In this document: positions 42,514 to 51,603 of the stretch, one piece after another
Layout: every line of letters begins with the position of its first letter
How positions within the stretch are numbered: the stretch's first letter is position 1
NCBI GenBank assembly: GCA_963704505.1
Contig: OY969912.1
Coordinates: forward strand, 372,001 to 436,000
Origin: VRUE01 sp963704505
GTDB lineage: Bacteria > Actinomycetota > Thermoleophilia > Solirubrobacterales > 70-9
Reading direction: 5' to 3'
DNA: 64,000 nucleotides
Program-made: the position numbers and the translations under genes
Notes under the pieces: generated by a model
The model's input: the letters and a program-made list of their open reading frames with translations, nothing else
The model's database searches: none
Told to the model about the DNA's origin: nothing

Positions 42514-43593
42514 CTAGAGCAACCCGCGCTTCGCGGCCTCCGCCACGGCCGCCGCGCGGGTCGGCAGCCCGAGCTTTGTTCGGACATTGGCGACGTGGCG
42601 ATGAACGGTGTGAGGGCTGAGCACGAGGCGATCGGCAATCTCGCTGTCGGATAACCCGCGGGCGACCAGTCCGAGTACCTCGGTCTCCCGCCTGGTCAGA
42701 TCGCCCGGCTCCGGATCTGTCCGCTCGTTCTCGCTCGGCGGGAGGGAAACCGAGTCCGCGGAGGGGGAGGCCCGCTCGTCCGCCTCGACCCCGAGGGCCT
42801 CGAGGGTGACCCCCAAAAGCTGTCCGGTGTCGCCGAGCCACGGGTAGTGAGCGTCGCCGTCGAGGGCGACGAAGGTGGCGCCGGGAAGCGCCGCCGCGAG
42901 CTGACGGCCGCGTTCGCAGGGAATCGCGCGATCGGCGCGACGATGGATGACCACCGCTCCGTCGCCCACCCGGTCAAGACGATCGGCGACGTCGAAGCGG
43001 TAGACGGCTTCCAGGGAGCCGGCTGCCCTCTCGGCGCTCGCCGCCCGGCGCTGAAACTCGACGAACTCCTCCCGCTCCTCGGCGCTTGCGCTCGGCATGA
43101 AGACGTCGGCGAGGGCGCGTGATCCGAGGCCCCAGTGCTCGCTGATCAATCCGACGACCGCCTTCCTCGAGCGGGCGTCGGCGATCTCCGCCCCGGAGGC
43201 ATAGCCGCCGTAGAGCACCATCCGGTCCACCGACTGCGGGTGGGTCACGGCAAAGGCGAGGGCGACCGGCACCCCGGAGGAACCGGCGAAGATGTCCACC
43301 GGCCCGCTGGCAGCGGCCTCGACCACGGCGGCAAGAGCTGCCGCTTCGGCATCGACGTCGCCGCCCGGCAGGCTGCCGTCGGCCGACAGCCCGGTGCCGG
43401 GCGGGTCGTAGCGGATCACCGTGCGGTGGCGTCCCAGGGTCTCGACGAAGGCGCGAAAGCGAGGGTCGCGCCAGTTGAGCTCGAGATGGCTCATCCACCA
43501 GCCCGAGAAGACGAGCGGTGGGCCGGCTCCGCAAATGGCCCAGGCGATTCGTCGGCCTCCCTCGGCGGTGAAGCGGATCGCCTGCTCTTCCAC
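42514..43593 (-). CDS. Alpha/beta-hydrolase fused to LuxR-type HTH regulator
   Basis: A 359-residue fusion. Residues ~1-265 form an alpha/beta hydrolase: oxyanion/turn VFSGWWMSHLE, RYDPPGTGLS, nucleophile elbow FAGSSGVPVAL (Ser105), Asp in RRADRAIP, His in LDGDAHYPWLG. Residues ~297-359 are a LuxR HTH (LTRRETEVLGLVARGLSDSE; LSPHTVHRHVANVRTKLGL). The hydrolase may sense or hydrolyse a small ligand that controls DNA binding. The gene is alone on its strand, between the TolB-like and methyltransferase genes. Confidence 0.88.
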   Translation of the reverse strand: MEEQAIRFTAEGGRRIAWAICGAGPPLVFSGWWMSHLELNWRDPRFRAFVETLGRHRTVIRYDPPGTGLSADGSLPGGDVDAEAAALAAVVEAAASGPVDIFAGSSGVPVALAFAVTHPQSVDRMVLYGGYASGAEIADARSRKAVVGLISEHWGLGSRALADVFMPSASAEEREEFVEFQRRAASAERAAGSLEAVYRFDVADRLDRVGDGAVVIHRRADRAIPCERGRQLAAALPGATFVALDGDAHYPWLGDTGQLLGVTLEALGVEADERASPSADSVSLPPSENERTDPEPGDLTRRETEVLGLVARGLSDSEIADRLVLSPHTVHRHVANVRTKLGLPTRAAAVAEAAKRGLL

Positions 43594-43678
43594 AGGCAGA
43601 GCCTAAAGCGGAAATGGCCGGAACCGGCCAGCGAGATGGCCCGAACAGGCGAAGCGGCGGGCGGTGAACGGCGATGAA

Positions 43679-44347
43679 ATGGGTGCCATGCCAATCACCG
43701 AAGCTCCACCCCAGCCGCCCGTCGATGTGATCGAAAGCCGCCTCGGCGCAGCCCTCTACAACCCGTTCACCTGGGCAGGTGAGAAGCTCGGCATGGCGGC
43801 GCGGAGAAAGAGCCTGCTGGCCGGCGCCCGGGGCGCGGTCTTGGAGATCGGCGCGGGCACCGGGCACAACCTCCCCCACTATCCGGACGGCCTGGAGGAT
43901 CTGGTCCTCGCCGAGCCGGGGCTCAGGCTCGGCAGCCAGATCGACCTCGGCAGCGCCCCGGCCGGAGTGCCCGCGCGGCTCGAGCGGGCGCCCGCGGAGG
44001 CCCTGCCCTACGAGGACGGGAGCTTCGACACCGTCGTCTCGACCCTCGTCCTCTGCACGGTCACCGATCCGCAGCGGGCGGTGTCCGAGATCGCAAGGGT
44101 GCTGCGACCGGGAGGCCGCCTCCTCTTCCTCGAGCACGTGCACGCCGATCCCGGCTGGCGCAGGACCTTGCAGCGGCGCTCGGTCGGAGCCTGGGCGGCC
44201 TTTGCCGACGGCTGCCAGTGCGACCGGGAGACCCTGGAGACGATCGAGGCTCAGATGGAGGTCGAGTCGGTCGAGCGCGGCAGCTGGCGGGGAATGCCGG
44301 CGATCGTCAAGCCGCTGGTCTGGGGAAGCGCCACCGCGCGGGCTTGA
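43679..44347 (+). CDS. SAM-dependent methyltransferase (Methyltransf_11, METTL7-like)
   Basis: A class I methyltransferase of about 222 residues. Motif I AVLEIGAGTGHNLPHYP, acidic partner in LVLAEPG, post-I ALPYEDGSFDTVVSTLVLC, then RVLRPGGRLLFLEHVHAD. The C-terminal DGCQCDRETLETIE resembles the METTL7-type thiol methyltransferases. Starts at 43664 (GTG), 43679 (ATG) and 43688 (ATG) are all possible; 43679 is a compromise. Convergent with the FG-GAP gene, four bases apart. Confidence 0.82.
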   Translation: MGAMPITEAPPQPPVDVIESRLGAALYNPFTWAGEKLGMAARRKSLLAGARGAVLEIGAGTGHNLPHYPDGLEDLVLAEPGLRLGSQIDLGSAPAGVPARLERAPAEALPYEDGSFDTVVSTLVLCTVTDPQRAVSEIARVLRPGGRLLFLEHVHADPGWRRTLQRRSVGAWAAFADGCQCDRETLETIEAQMEVESVERGSWRGMPAIVKPLVWGSATARA

Positions 44348-44351
44348 GCCT

Positions 44352-45947
44352 TCAGGTCGAGGGTCCCGCCGGGGAGAGAATCTGAAAGCGGTCCTTGGCC
44401 GGACTCGGGTCGACGTTTCCCGCTGCATCGATCGCCCGCACCCTGAAGGTGTGCTTGCCCGGCTTCAGGTGTTCGAGCTTGAGCGGGGAGCGGCAGGGCC
44501 TGAACTTTTTCTTGTCGAGGCTGCATTGGTACCCGGCCCCGGGCTCGCCGGCGAACCTGTAGGTGACCGCGGCGCCCATCACCTTGTTCGGCGGGCGTTT
44601 GGTGATCCGGGTGTCGGGAGCCGTTTTGTCGGGGGCGGCAGTCGGAATCCGGGGCGCCGGGGGCGAGGGCACGAAGAAGTTCACCACCGTCCCCTGCCTG
44701 TGCTCCGACCCCACGTCGTCATCGGGGGCACCGACGAGAAGTTCGTCCCCGGCGATCGCCACCGCGCTGCCGAAATGGTCTTCGCCCGCGCCCTGGGCGT
44801 CGGTCAGCTTGGCGGTCTCGGTGCGACCGGCCGAGCCGGCAGCGTCGAAGACGTAGGCGTAACCCTGTTCGACGTCGGCCCCGACGTCGCCGGATGACAC
44901 GCCGACGAGGATCTGGCTGTTGTCGATTGCCACCGAGCTACCCAGAAAGCTTTCGGGGGTCCCGTCGGATGCGGTCAGCTTGGCGGTCTCGGTGCGGTTA
45001 CCCGACCCGCCCGCGGTGAAGGTGTAGGCGGCGCCGGCGCTCTCCATGGATCCGGGGTCGGCCTCCGGGGCGGTGACGACGATCTGCTCGGCGTCGATCG
45101 CCACGGCACCGCCGAACTCATCGTCTTCAGCGCCGTCGGAGGAGGTCAGCTCCGCGCTCTCGGTGCGAGCCGACCCGCCGCCGGGGGTGAACGTGTATGC
45201 GGCGCCCTGGAAATGATGACCTTCCACTTCGTGCAGGGCCGCCCCGACGACGATCTCGTCGGCGGAGCTCGCCAGCGCCCACCCGAATTCGTCCCCTTCA
45301 GCGCCGTCTGAAGCGATCAGCTTCGCGGTCTCGTTGCGGGCGGTCCCACCGGAGGCGGCGAAGGTGTAGGCGGCGCCCTGTTTGACGTGACCGGCGACTT
45401 TCGCGTTCGGCGCGCCCACGACAACCTGACCGCCCGCAACGGCCACACCGGAGCCCAGTAGGTCCTGGGCTTCGCCTCCGGAAGCGGTCAGCTTCGCGGT
45501 CTCGGTGCGACTGGCGGCGCCGTGCGCAGCAAAGGTGTAGACGGAGCCCTGGTTGGCGTTGGGTCCGATGTCGTCCCTTGGGGCGCCGACGGCGACCTCT
45601 TCTCCATCGATCGCCACCGCGGTTCCGAACTGGTCGCCGATCGAGCCGTCGGAGGCGGTCAGCTCCGCGACCTGCGTCCACCCCGCGGCCGAGTGTTCGA
45701 AGACGTAAGCCGCCCCGTCGAACCCGGCGGCGCCGGGCGCGCCGACCACAGTGAGGTTGCCGGAGACCGCGAGGGACCGGCCGAAGAGTCCTTCGTGCGT
45801 GCCGTCGCTGCTGACGATCTGCCGTTGGTCAAGCGCCGAGGCCGAGGCCGGAAGGATCGCCGTTGACGCGATCACGATCGCCAAGATCGGGAGTCTCCGG
45901 CACCCACCCCTCGGATGGCCTCCCTTTCGACTCGGTCCCCAAAGCAT
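44352..45947 (-). CDS. Exported seven-repeat FG-GAP beta-propeller protein
   Basis: A 531-residue protein with a signal peptide (LPILAIVIASTAILPASASA) and exactly seven repeats of about 55 residues. Each has (K/E)LTASDG...(F/L)G...VAI...(I/V)VVGAP...GAAYTF and RTETA. This is an integrin-like FG-GAP propeller, seven blades in one ring. The C-terminal ~80 residues carry the module YQCSLDKKKFRPC...FRVRA shared with two other exported proteins. Likely surface binding; no enzyme motif. Upstream of no other - strand gene of obvious relation. Confidence 0.88.
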   Translation of the reverse strand: MLWGPSRKGGHPRGGCRRLPILAIVIASTAILPASASALDQRQIVSSDGTHEGLFGRSLAVSGNLTVVGAPGAAGFDGAAYVFEHSAAGWTQVAELTASDGSIGDQFGTAVAIDGEEVAVGAPRDDIGPNANQGSVYTFAAHGAASRTETAKLTASGGEAQDLLGSGVAVAGGQVVVGAPNAKVAGHVKQGAAYTFAASGGTARNETAKLIASDGAEGDEFGWALASSADEIVVGAALHEVEGHHFQGAAYTFTPGGGSARTESAELTSSDGAEDDEFGGAVAIDAEQIVVTAPEADPGSMESAGAAYTFTAGGSGNRTETAKLTASDGTPESFLGSSVAIDNSQILVGVSSGDVGADVEQGYAYVFDAAGSAGRTETAKLTDAQGAGEDHFGSAVAIAGDELLVGAPDDDVGSEHRQGTVVNFFVPSPPAPRIPTAAPDKTAPDTRITKRPPNKVMGAAVTYRFAGEPGAGYQCSLDKKKFRPCRSPLKLEHLKPGKHTFRVRAIDAAGNVDPSPAKDRFQILSPAGPST

Positions 45948-46003
45948 CGTCGGCGCCGAAACTAGACGAACCGGAAAAGGCGATCAAGGTGCCCGACGAA
46001 TGT

Positions 46004-47452
46004 TCACCAGGTCGGCTTTCGCACGGTGAATCGCTTCACCGCCGCCGGCCCCCGAAGCCCGGTCGGCCCGATCGCGCGGACACGCAAGAGATGCTGCCCG
46101 TGACCGGTCCAGTAACGCAGGGGTGAGTGACAGGGGCGGTAGGGGCCGCGGTCGCGCTTGCACTCGAAGCCCCGGGTCTTCGTCGGTGAGTAGAAGTGGA
46201 AGCGGGCGCGGATTCGGCGGCGGCGGGTGATTGCCCCTTTGTAGAAGTGCTCGGCGAAGACGAGGATCGTGTGGGGGCGCAGGCGGACCCGGCCGCCGCG
46301 GTGTCCTGGTGGGTCGGTGTTCACCGCGAACGGGTCGGTGGCGGTGAAGATGCGGCCGTCGATGCCGACCAGGGCGCACAGCGTGACCGAGGCACAGGAG
46401 GCTCCGAAGAGAGCGTTTCGCGGTGGCTGGAATTCTCTTTCTTCGGTGGGTTCGAAGGGGACCAGGTTTTCGAAGTGCCAGGAGCCGGAGCCCCCGACCG
46501 GATCGGTGGAGGTGAGGACGCTGCCGTTGTCGTCGACCGCAACGCAGCGAGTCGCGGTCGGGCAGGAGACGCCGGTGATCTGGACCGAGCCGCCCCCGTC
46601 CGCCTCGCTCCACCCTCCGCGGCCCCCGGCGGGGTCGGTCGAGGTGATCATGTTGCCCGTCAGGTTGCCGGTGGCGCAGAGCAGTGTCGAGACGCAAGAG
46701 ACGCCTTCGAGGTCGCCCGGGCCGCCGGGCGTCCCGATGTCCGTCCAGGCCGAAACGCCTCCGGTCGGGTTGGTCGAGACGAACACCCGGCCCCCGCGGG
46801 CGACGGCGACGCAGAGCGACGGCGTGCCGCAGGAGACGCCGCGGAAATCGATCGCGCTGCTGATCTGGATCGACTGCCATTTGCCCGAGGTCGGGTCGGT
46901 CGAGGTGAGCACCTTGCCGCCGTTGGAGTTGTTCGACCCACCGGAGACCGCGACGCAGAGGGTAGGCGAGGGACAGGAGACGCCGATCAGATGAGTGCCG
47001 CCCCCGCCTTCGTTGATGTCGCCGACCGACCAGGACCGCGGGCCGCCGGTCGGATCGGTCGAGACGTAGACGGAGCCTTCGTAGCCGACCGCGACGCAGA
47101 GGCTCACGCCCGCGCAGGAGACGGCGTTGAGCGACCCGCGGGGGGAGGAGCAGAACGCCACCGATTCGCCCCTTTCCAGGCAGCCCGGGCTCGGTTCGTC
47201 GTAGGTGGGGTTGACCACATGCCATTTGGCCGCGCTGCCGGTCGGCGTCTGCGAGAAGGCCACGGTGTTGAGGCCGCCGACGGCGACGCAGAGGGCCTCG
47301 GTGGGGCAGGAGACACCGGACAGCGGCGGGCCGAACTCATCGCCGGCGGGCGGAGGCAGCCGGCGGGGCGTCCAGTTCGAGGCGGCGGCGGCCGCTGCCG
47401 GAACGACGAGAGCCGCGAGCACGACGATGGCCCATAAGGAACCGAGGCGCAT
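46004..47452 (-). CDS. Exported seven-repeat Cys-pair beta-propeller protein
   Basis: A 482-residue protein with a signal peptide (SLWAIVVLAALVVPAAAAAA) from ATG 47452. Seven repeats read (G/A)(V/A)SC(P/x)xxxxLCVAVG...GxVxxSTDPTGG...W. Each has two Cys about six apart, probably a disulfide at one edge of every blade. The C-terminal module FECKRDRGPYRPCHS...LLRVRA is again the shared Cys pair. Predicted seven-bladed propeller; ligand unknown. Confidence 0.85.
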   Translation of the reverse strand: MRLGSLWAIVVLAALVVPAAAAAASNWTPRRLPPPAGDEFGPPLSGVSCPTEALCVAVGGLNTVAFSQTPTGSAAKWHVVNPTYDEPSPGCLERGESVAFCSSPRGSLNAVSCAGVSLCVAVGYEGSVYVSTDPTGGPRSWSVGDINEGGGGTHLIGVSCPSPTLCVAVSGGSNNSNGGKVLTSTDPTSGKWQSIQISSAIDFRGVSCGTPSLCVAVARGGRVFVSTNPTGGVSAWTDIGTPGGPGDLEGVSCVSTLLCATGNLTGNMITSTDPAGGRGGWSEADGGGSVQITGVSCPTATRCVAVDDNGSVLTSTDPVGGSGSWHFENLVPFEPTEEREFQPPRNALFGASCASVTLCALVGIDGRIFTATDPFAVNTDPPGHRGGRVRLRPHTILVFAEHFYKGAITRRRRIRARFHFYSPTKTRGFECKRDRGPYRPCHSPLRYWTGHGQHLLRVRAIGPTGLRGPAAVKRFTVRKPTW

Positions 47453-47512
47453 CAATCTCGTGGGGAGAGCGTGCTTGATGGGTCGAACCCTAGCCGCGCC
47501 GAGCGCCGCGGC

Positions 47513-48304
47513 TCAGCCGCCGCTCGGGACGTCGTCGGCACCCCTCCAGCCACCCGGGGGAGGCCGGAGGATCGATTCATGGGTGGGCTGGTAGGGGACC
47601 GGCCGGCAGGGGTCGACCGGGCCTTCGGCGATGTCGAACTTCGCTTCGAAGCCGCCTTCGGGGTCGCCGTCATAGGGGACGGGAGTTCCGGAGAGGACCA
47701 CACTCTGGCCGGGGCCGAAGGCCTCGGGGTCGAGGTTGAGGTTGGGGACCGTCTCGCGCATCTCTTCTTCGGAGATTTCGCCGCGCAGGCGCTTGCCGGA
47801 GGCTTCGCGCCATTCCTGGGTGTCACCCACTCCGAAGGTCATCAGGTTGGGGCCGGGGCCTTCCATGCTCATGCCACCCAGGGTTCCACCTCCGGGCAGG
47901 CTGACGGTGGAGGGTGTGTAGTGAGGTTCGCGGCAGGCCATCCCGATCGGCAACCACGTCACCTGGGCTGGGATCCCGGCGCTCTCCAGCGTTTCTTCGA
48001 GGGCGGCGGCTTCCTTGAGGCTGTAGATCCTGATCGTCGACCCGCCGCCGTCCTGCGGTTCGACGGCGAAGGCCTTGGAGCTGCTGTCGCCGCCGGCATT
48101 GATGGCAAGCGCCGTGGCGACGAGCGCCAGGGCAATTCCACCGCCGAGCGCCAGGCGCGGACCACGCCGGCGCCAGGCCGGCACGGCGGTCGGAGGTTCC
48201 TCCCCCTCGAGGCGCGCCGCCTCGGCGCCGCGGTCGGCGACGACCGCCTTCAGTCGGGCGAGGAGTCGCTCCTCGAAGTCGTTGCCCGGACGCTGCCCAC
48301 TCAC
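47513..48304 (-). CDS. Putative membrane anti-sigma factor
   Basis: A 263-residue single-pass membrane protein: ~47 cytoplasmic residues (DFEERLLARLKAVVADRG), one helix (LALGGGIALALVATALAINA) and an extracellular ~190-residue domain with two Cys. It starts at a GTG overlapping the sigma-factor stop (GTGA), the usual layout for an ECF anti-sigma. The HxxxCxxC zinc anti-sigma motif is absent, so it is a non-zinc type. Role inferred from position and topology. Confidence 0.7.
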   Translation of the reverse strand: MSGQRPGNDFEERLLARLKAVVADRGAEAARLEGEEPPTAVPAWRRRGPRLALGGGIALALVATALAINAGGDSSSKAFAVEPQDGGGSTIRIYSLKEAAALEETLESAGIPAQVTWLPIGMACREPHYTPSTVSLPGGGTLGGMSMEGPGPNLMTFGVGDTQEWREASGKRLRGEISEEEMRETVPNLNLDPEAFGPGQSVVLSGTPVPYDGDPEGGFEAKFDIAEGPVDPCRPVPYQPTHESILRPPPGGWRGADDVPSGG

Positions 48305-48954
48305 GATTGATCCTCCTCGGTCGGGTTGCTTCCTGCCGCCGCGTCGAGCTCGGTGCGGAGCTTGCGGCGGGCGCGATGAAGTCGAACGCGGGCGGTCACC
48401 GGTCGCACGGCGGCCGCGCAGGCCGCCTCCTCGAGGCTGAGTTCGTCGAGCGCGACCAGCTCGAGGACCGCTCGCTCGCCCTTCGGCAGGCGATCCATGG
48501 CGGCGTAGAGCTCACGGGAGCGGGCGGCGGCATCGATTCGCGCGTCGAGCCGCGCCGCGTCGTCCTCGTCGAGCAGGGCGCTGCCGCGCAGCCGCTCCTC
48601 CCCCGCCCTCTGGCGACCGAGCCGCCGGCCGTCGTTGGCGACCACGACGCGGGCGATCCCGAAGAGCCACGCCCTCGGCGTGCCCAGCCGCGGCCGGTAG
48701 CGGCGGGCGGAGTCGATCGCGGCGAGGAAGATCTCAGCGGTCAGGTCGGCGGCACGCTCGCGATCGCCGACCCGGCGCACGACGAAGCGCTCCACCCGCT
48801 CGAAGTGCTCTCTGTAGAAGACGTCGAAGATGTCGGCGTCGATGCCGATCAGGGGGAGTTGCTCCGGGCCCACGCCGCGCTCACGGGCGGCGACGACGCT
48901 CAGCCGGCGCCGGAGTGCACTGGGTGGATTTGGAAAGGCGGGCTGCGTCTCCAT
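48301..48954 (-). CDS. ECF-family RNA polymerase sigma factor
   Basis: A 217-residue sigma-70 factor with only regions 2 and 4. Region 2: DIFDVFYREHFERVERFVVR, ADLTAEIFLAAIDSARRY, PRAWLFGIARVVV. Region 4: RLPKGERAVLELVALDELSL and RLHRARRKLRTEL. It is coupled to the membrane anti-sigma gene. The start codon sits in a short palindrome (ATAACCGTTAT, 48953-48963). Probable targets are the exported proteins on both sides. Confidence 0.9.
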   Translation of the reverse strand: METQPAFPNPPSALRRRLSVVAARERGVGPEQLPLIGIDADIFDVFYREHFERVERFVVRRVGDRERAADLTAEIFLAAIDSARRYRPRLGTPRAWLFGIARVVVANDGRRLGRQRAGEERLRGSALLDEDDAARLDARIDAAARSRELYAAMDRLPKGERAVLELVALDELSLEEAACAAAVRPVTARVRLHRARRKLRTELDAAAGSNPTEEDQS

Positions 48955-49067
48955 AACCGTTATTGGTCACGACGGCGAAAAGCGTTACAAGACGTCTCTA
49001 CCCCCTGCGGTAGTCTCGACGCGACCCTCGTCCGAGCGGTTCACGCCTGTACCAACGAAAGCGTGAT

Positions 49068-51131
49068 GTGACACACGCAGTCAGGCTCGTCCGATTTACG
49101 TTGGCCCTCACGCCTGTCGTGATGGCGCTCGCGGCGGCCACGCCCGCAATGGGGACCGGCCCGGGTGGCTGGGATCACCTCGGCATCGGAACCAACTCGG
49201 GTGGCGCCGCACTCGACGGCCGCGTCGACGCGCTCTCTGCTGTCGCGCACTACGGCTCCATCCCGGATTCGGTCTACGCCGGTGGCGTGTTCACAAACGC
49301 GGGTGGCGGCGGGTCCACCGCGTCGATCGCTCGCTGGGACGGAACCAACTGGAACTCGATAGGAGCTCCGCCGCTCAACGGTGGGGTCGACGCGATTGCC
49401 GTCGATCGCACCACCGGCAAGGTGTACGTCGGAGGGGTGTTCACCAACGCCGGCGGAAACAGCGCAGCGGACTTCGTCGCGGCCTGGGACGGAACCAACT
49501 GGGAGTCGGTCTGCTCCCCGGTCACCGCCAGCGTCCTGGCGCTCAAGATCATCGGGCGCACCATTTACATCGGCGGCACTTTCGCGGACGGCGCGGGCCT
49601 TGCATCAGCGGACAAGCTCGTCCGGTGCGATCTCGACACCGGAACCCCCTCGTCGACGGTGCCTGACGCCACCGACGAGATCAACGGGTCGATCTACGCG
49701 CTGACCGCGGATTCCGCGGGCCGGCTGTTCGCCGCGGGGAGTTTCATCAACATCGACGGCATCACGAACGCAAACCACGTCGCGATGTTCGACGGCACCT
49801 GGCACGCGATGCAGGCGGGGGCGGTCGATGACATCACCCGCAGCATCGCTTCGGACGGGACCAACGTCTACATCGGCAGCGACTCCGTGGACATCGCCGG
49901 CATCGCGCAGGCCGACCACGTCGCCAGATGGAACGGCAGCGCCTGGAGCGCGCTGGGATCAAACACAGCCGGGGACGACGGGTTCCTCCCGGCGACCGCA
50001 TTCATCAACGGTCTGGTCGCCTCCGGCTCGAATGTGTTCGCGACAGGCTCCTTCCAGAACGCCGGCGGCCACCCGACCGCCGACGAGATCGTCGGGTTCA
50101 ACGGCGTCAGCTGGTCGCCGATGGGGTCCAACGGGGCCGGCAACGGACCGCTGCCCGGGCCCGGAAACGCGGTGACGGTATTCGGTGGTCAGGTCATCGT
50201 GGGCGGCAATTTCACGACCGCGGGAGGCGACGGGAGGGCTAGCTACATCGCCCGCTTCCCGGGCGCCGCCCACCCTCTGACGGCGGTGATCCACCTCGGC
50301 AACGGCGGTTTTCATCCCTTCGTAGGGTCGACGGCCTCTTTCGACGGCAGCGCCAGCGACGGCGACGCGCCGATCGTCAGCTACCGCTGGAGCTTCAACG
50401 ACGGCTCGGCGGACGCCACCGGGCCGAAGATCGACCATCTGCTTACCAAACAGGGACCGAACACCGTCACCCTGACCGTCACCGACAGCCTCGGGCACAC
50501 CGCGCAGTCCACAGACGACTTCTTCATCGCCGGTGAATACCCACATGCGCGGTTCTCCTTCTCCCCCACCAAGATCTTCGCCGGGGAACCGGTCTCCTTC
50601 GACGCGAGCGCGTCCAGCGACTCAGACGGGACGATCATTTCTTACGACTGGCAGTGGGGCGACGGCACCGCAGACGACTACACCGCCAAGAAGACCCACA
50701 CCTTCGCCGCGCCGGGCGAGTACCAGGTCGTCATGTTCGTGCACGACAACAACACCCAAGCCGGCGCCGCCATCCGCAACGTCACGGTACTCCCGCTGGT
50801 GGTACCGGTCATCAGCCACGCGGCGGTTACCAACGCGACCTTCCGCGTCGCCCAGGGTGCCACCGCGAGCAGGGCACCGGTTGGCACGAAGTTCAAGTTC
50901 ACACTCGCGGCGCCGGCCAAGGTCACGGTCGCGATCTCCAGCCACACCCGCCCTCGGCAGGTCGGCAAGCTGACCCGCTCGAACCTGGGCGCCGGCGCCA
51001 ACACGATCGCCTTCGGCGGGCGGATCGGCAAGCGCGCGCTGGAGCCCGGCAAGTACACGGCGACGCTGACGGCGAAGAACAAGAAGGGCAAGGCGAAGCC
51101 GGTCACCGTGGGCTTCACGGTCGTCAGGTAG
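49068..51131 (+). CDS. Exported seven-repeat propeller with two PKD domains
   Basis: A 687-residue exported protein (GTG start; signal FTLALTPVVMALAAATPAMG). Residues ~35-400 hold seven repeats of VY(A/V)GGxFTNAGG...ADxVARWDGTxWxxLG, a probable seven-bladed propeller. Two PKD domains follow (residues ~405-490, with SYRWSFNDGS; ~490-570, with SYDWQWGDGTADD), then a stalk-like C-terminal domain (GTKFKFTLAAPAKVTVAISS, ending in a Lys-rich part). The make-up suggests a surface or matrix protein with spacer domains. Divergent from the ECF sigma gene. Confidence 0.83.
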   Translation: MTHAVRLVRFTLALTPVVMALAAATPAMGTGPGGWDHLGIGTNSGGAALDGRVDALSAVAHYGSIPDSVYAGGVFTNAGGGGSTASIARWDGTNWNSIGAPPLNGGVDAIAVDRTTGKVYVGGVFTNAGGNSAADFVAAWDGTNWESVCSPVTASVLALKIIGRTIYIGGTFADGAGLASADKLVRCDLDTGTPSSTVPDATDEINGSIYALTADSAGRLFAAGSFINIDGITNANHVAMFDGTWHAMQAGAVDDITRSIASDGTNVYIGSDSVDIAGIAQADHVARWNGSAWSALGSNTAGDDGFLPATAFINGLVASGSNVFATGSFQNAGGHPTADEIVGFNGVSWSPMGSNGAGNGPLPGPGNAVTVFGGQVIVGGNFTTAGGDGRASYIARFPGAAHPLTAVIHLGNGGFHPFVGSTASFDGSASDGDAPIVSYRWSFNDGSADATGPKIDHLLTKQGPNTVTLTVTDSLGHTAQSTDDFFIAGEYPHARFSFSPTKIFAGEPVSFDASASSDSDGTIISYDWQWGDGTADDYTAKKTHTFAAPGEYQVVMFVHDNNTQAGAAIRNVTVLPLVVPVISHAAVTNATFRVAQGATASRAPVGTKFKFTLAAPAKVTVAISSHTRPRQVGKLTRSNLGAGANTIAFGGRIGKRALEPGKYTATLTAKNKKGKAKPVTVGFTVVR

Positions 51132-51168
51132 CTCGCGCCGGGGCATCACGGCGGCTAGCGTTGCGGAC

Positions 51169-51603
51169 TTGAGACGCAGCCCCTCCTACTTCACCGTCGC
51201 CGGCATTCGTCTCGACCTGGAGATGACCAGGCTGCGGGCGTTGACAGCCTTCGCCGACGGGCCGCTGGCCTCACGCGAGCCCGAGCTCAAGGTGCGGCGG
51301 GCGCGCAGGCGACCCAACCGACTCGGCTTCGCGGTGCCGAGCCAGTTTCGCCTCTCGGTGACGGCTTACCCCGGGATCCGCGTCGGGGACGTGCTGGAGA
51401 CCCTGACCCACGAGCTCGCCCACCTGCACGTCGGCAGGGCGAAGGAAGCGCACGCCTGGCACGGCAGGACCTTCAAGGCGGTGCTCGCCAGGGCGATGTC
51501 AGAGGGCTACGGGATCGGAGGGCCGAGCCCGCGATCCACCATCCACGGCGTCTACGCCGAGGCGCTCGAGGCGAACCACCTGCCCAGCGCCTCCAGACCC
51601 TGA
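51169..51603 (+). CDS. SprT-like zinc metalloprotein
   Basis: A 144-residue protein with THELAHLHVG (HExxH) and HAWHGRTFKAVLARAM, the SprT/Spartan metal site with its third His. SprT proteins act on DNA-linked or damaged proteins in some organisms. TTG start. Its last 52 bases overlap the convergent 51552-51989 gene. Confidence 0.8.
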   Translation: MRRSPSYFTVAGIRLDLEMTRLRALTAFADGPLASREPELKVRRARRRPNRLGFAVPSQFRLSVTAYPGIRVGDVLETLTHELAHLHVGRAKEAHAWHGRTFKAVLARAMSEGYGIGGPSPRSTIHGVYAEALEANHLPSASRP

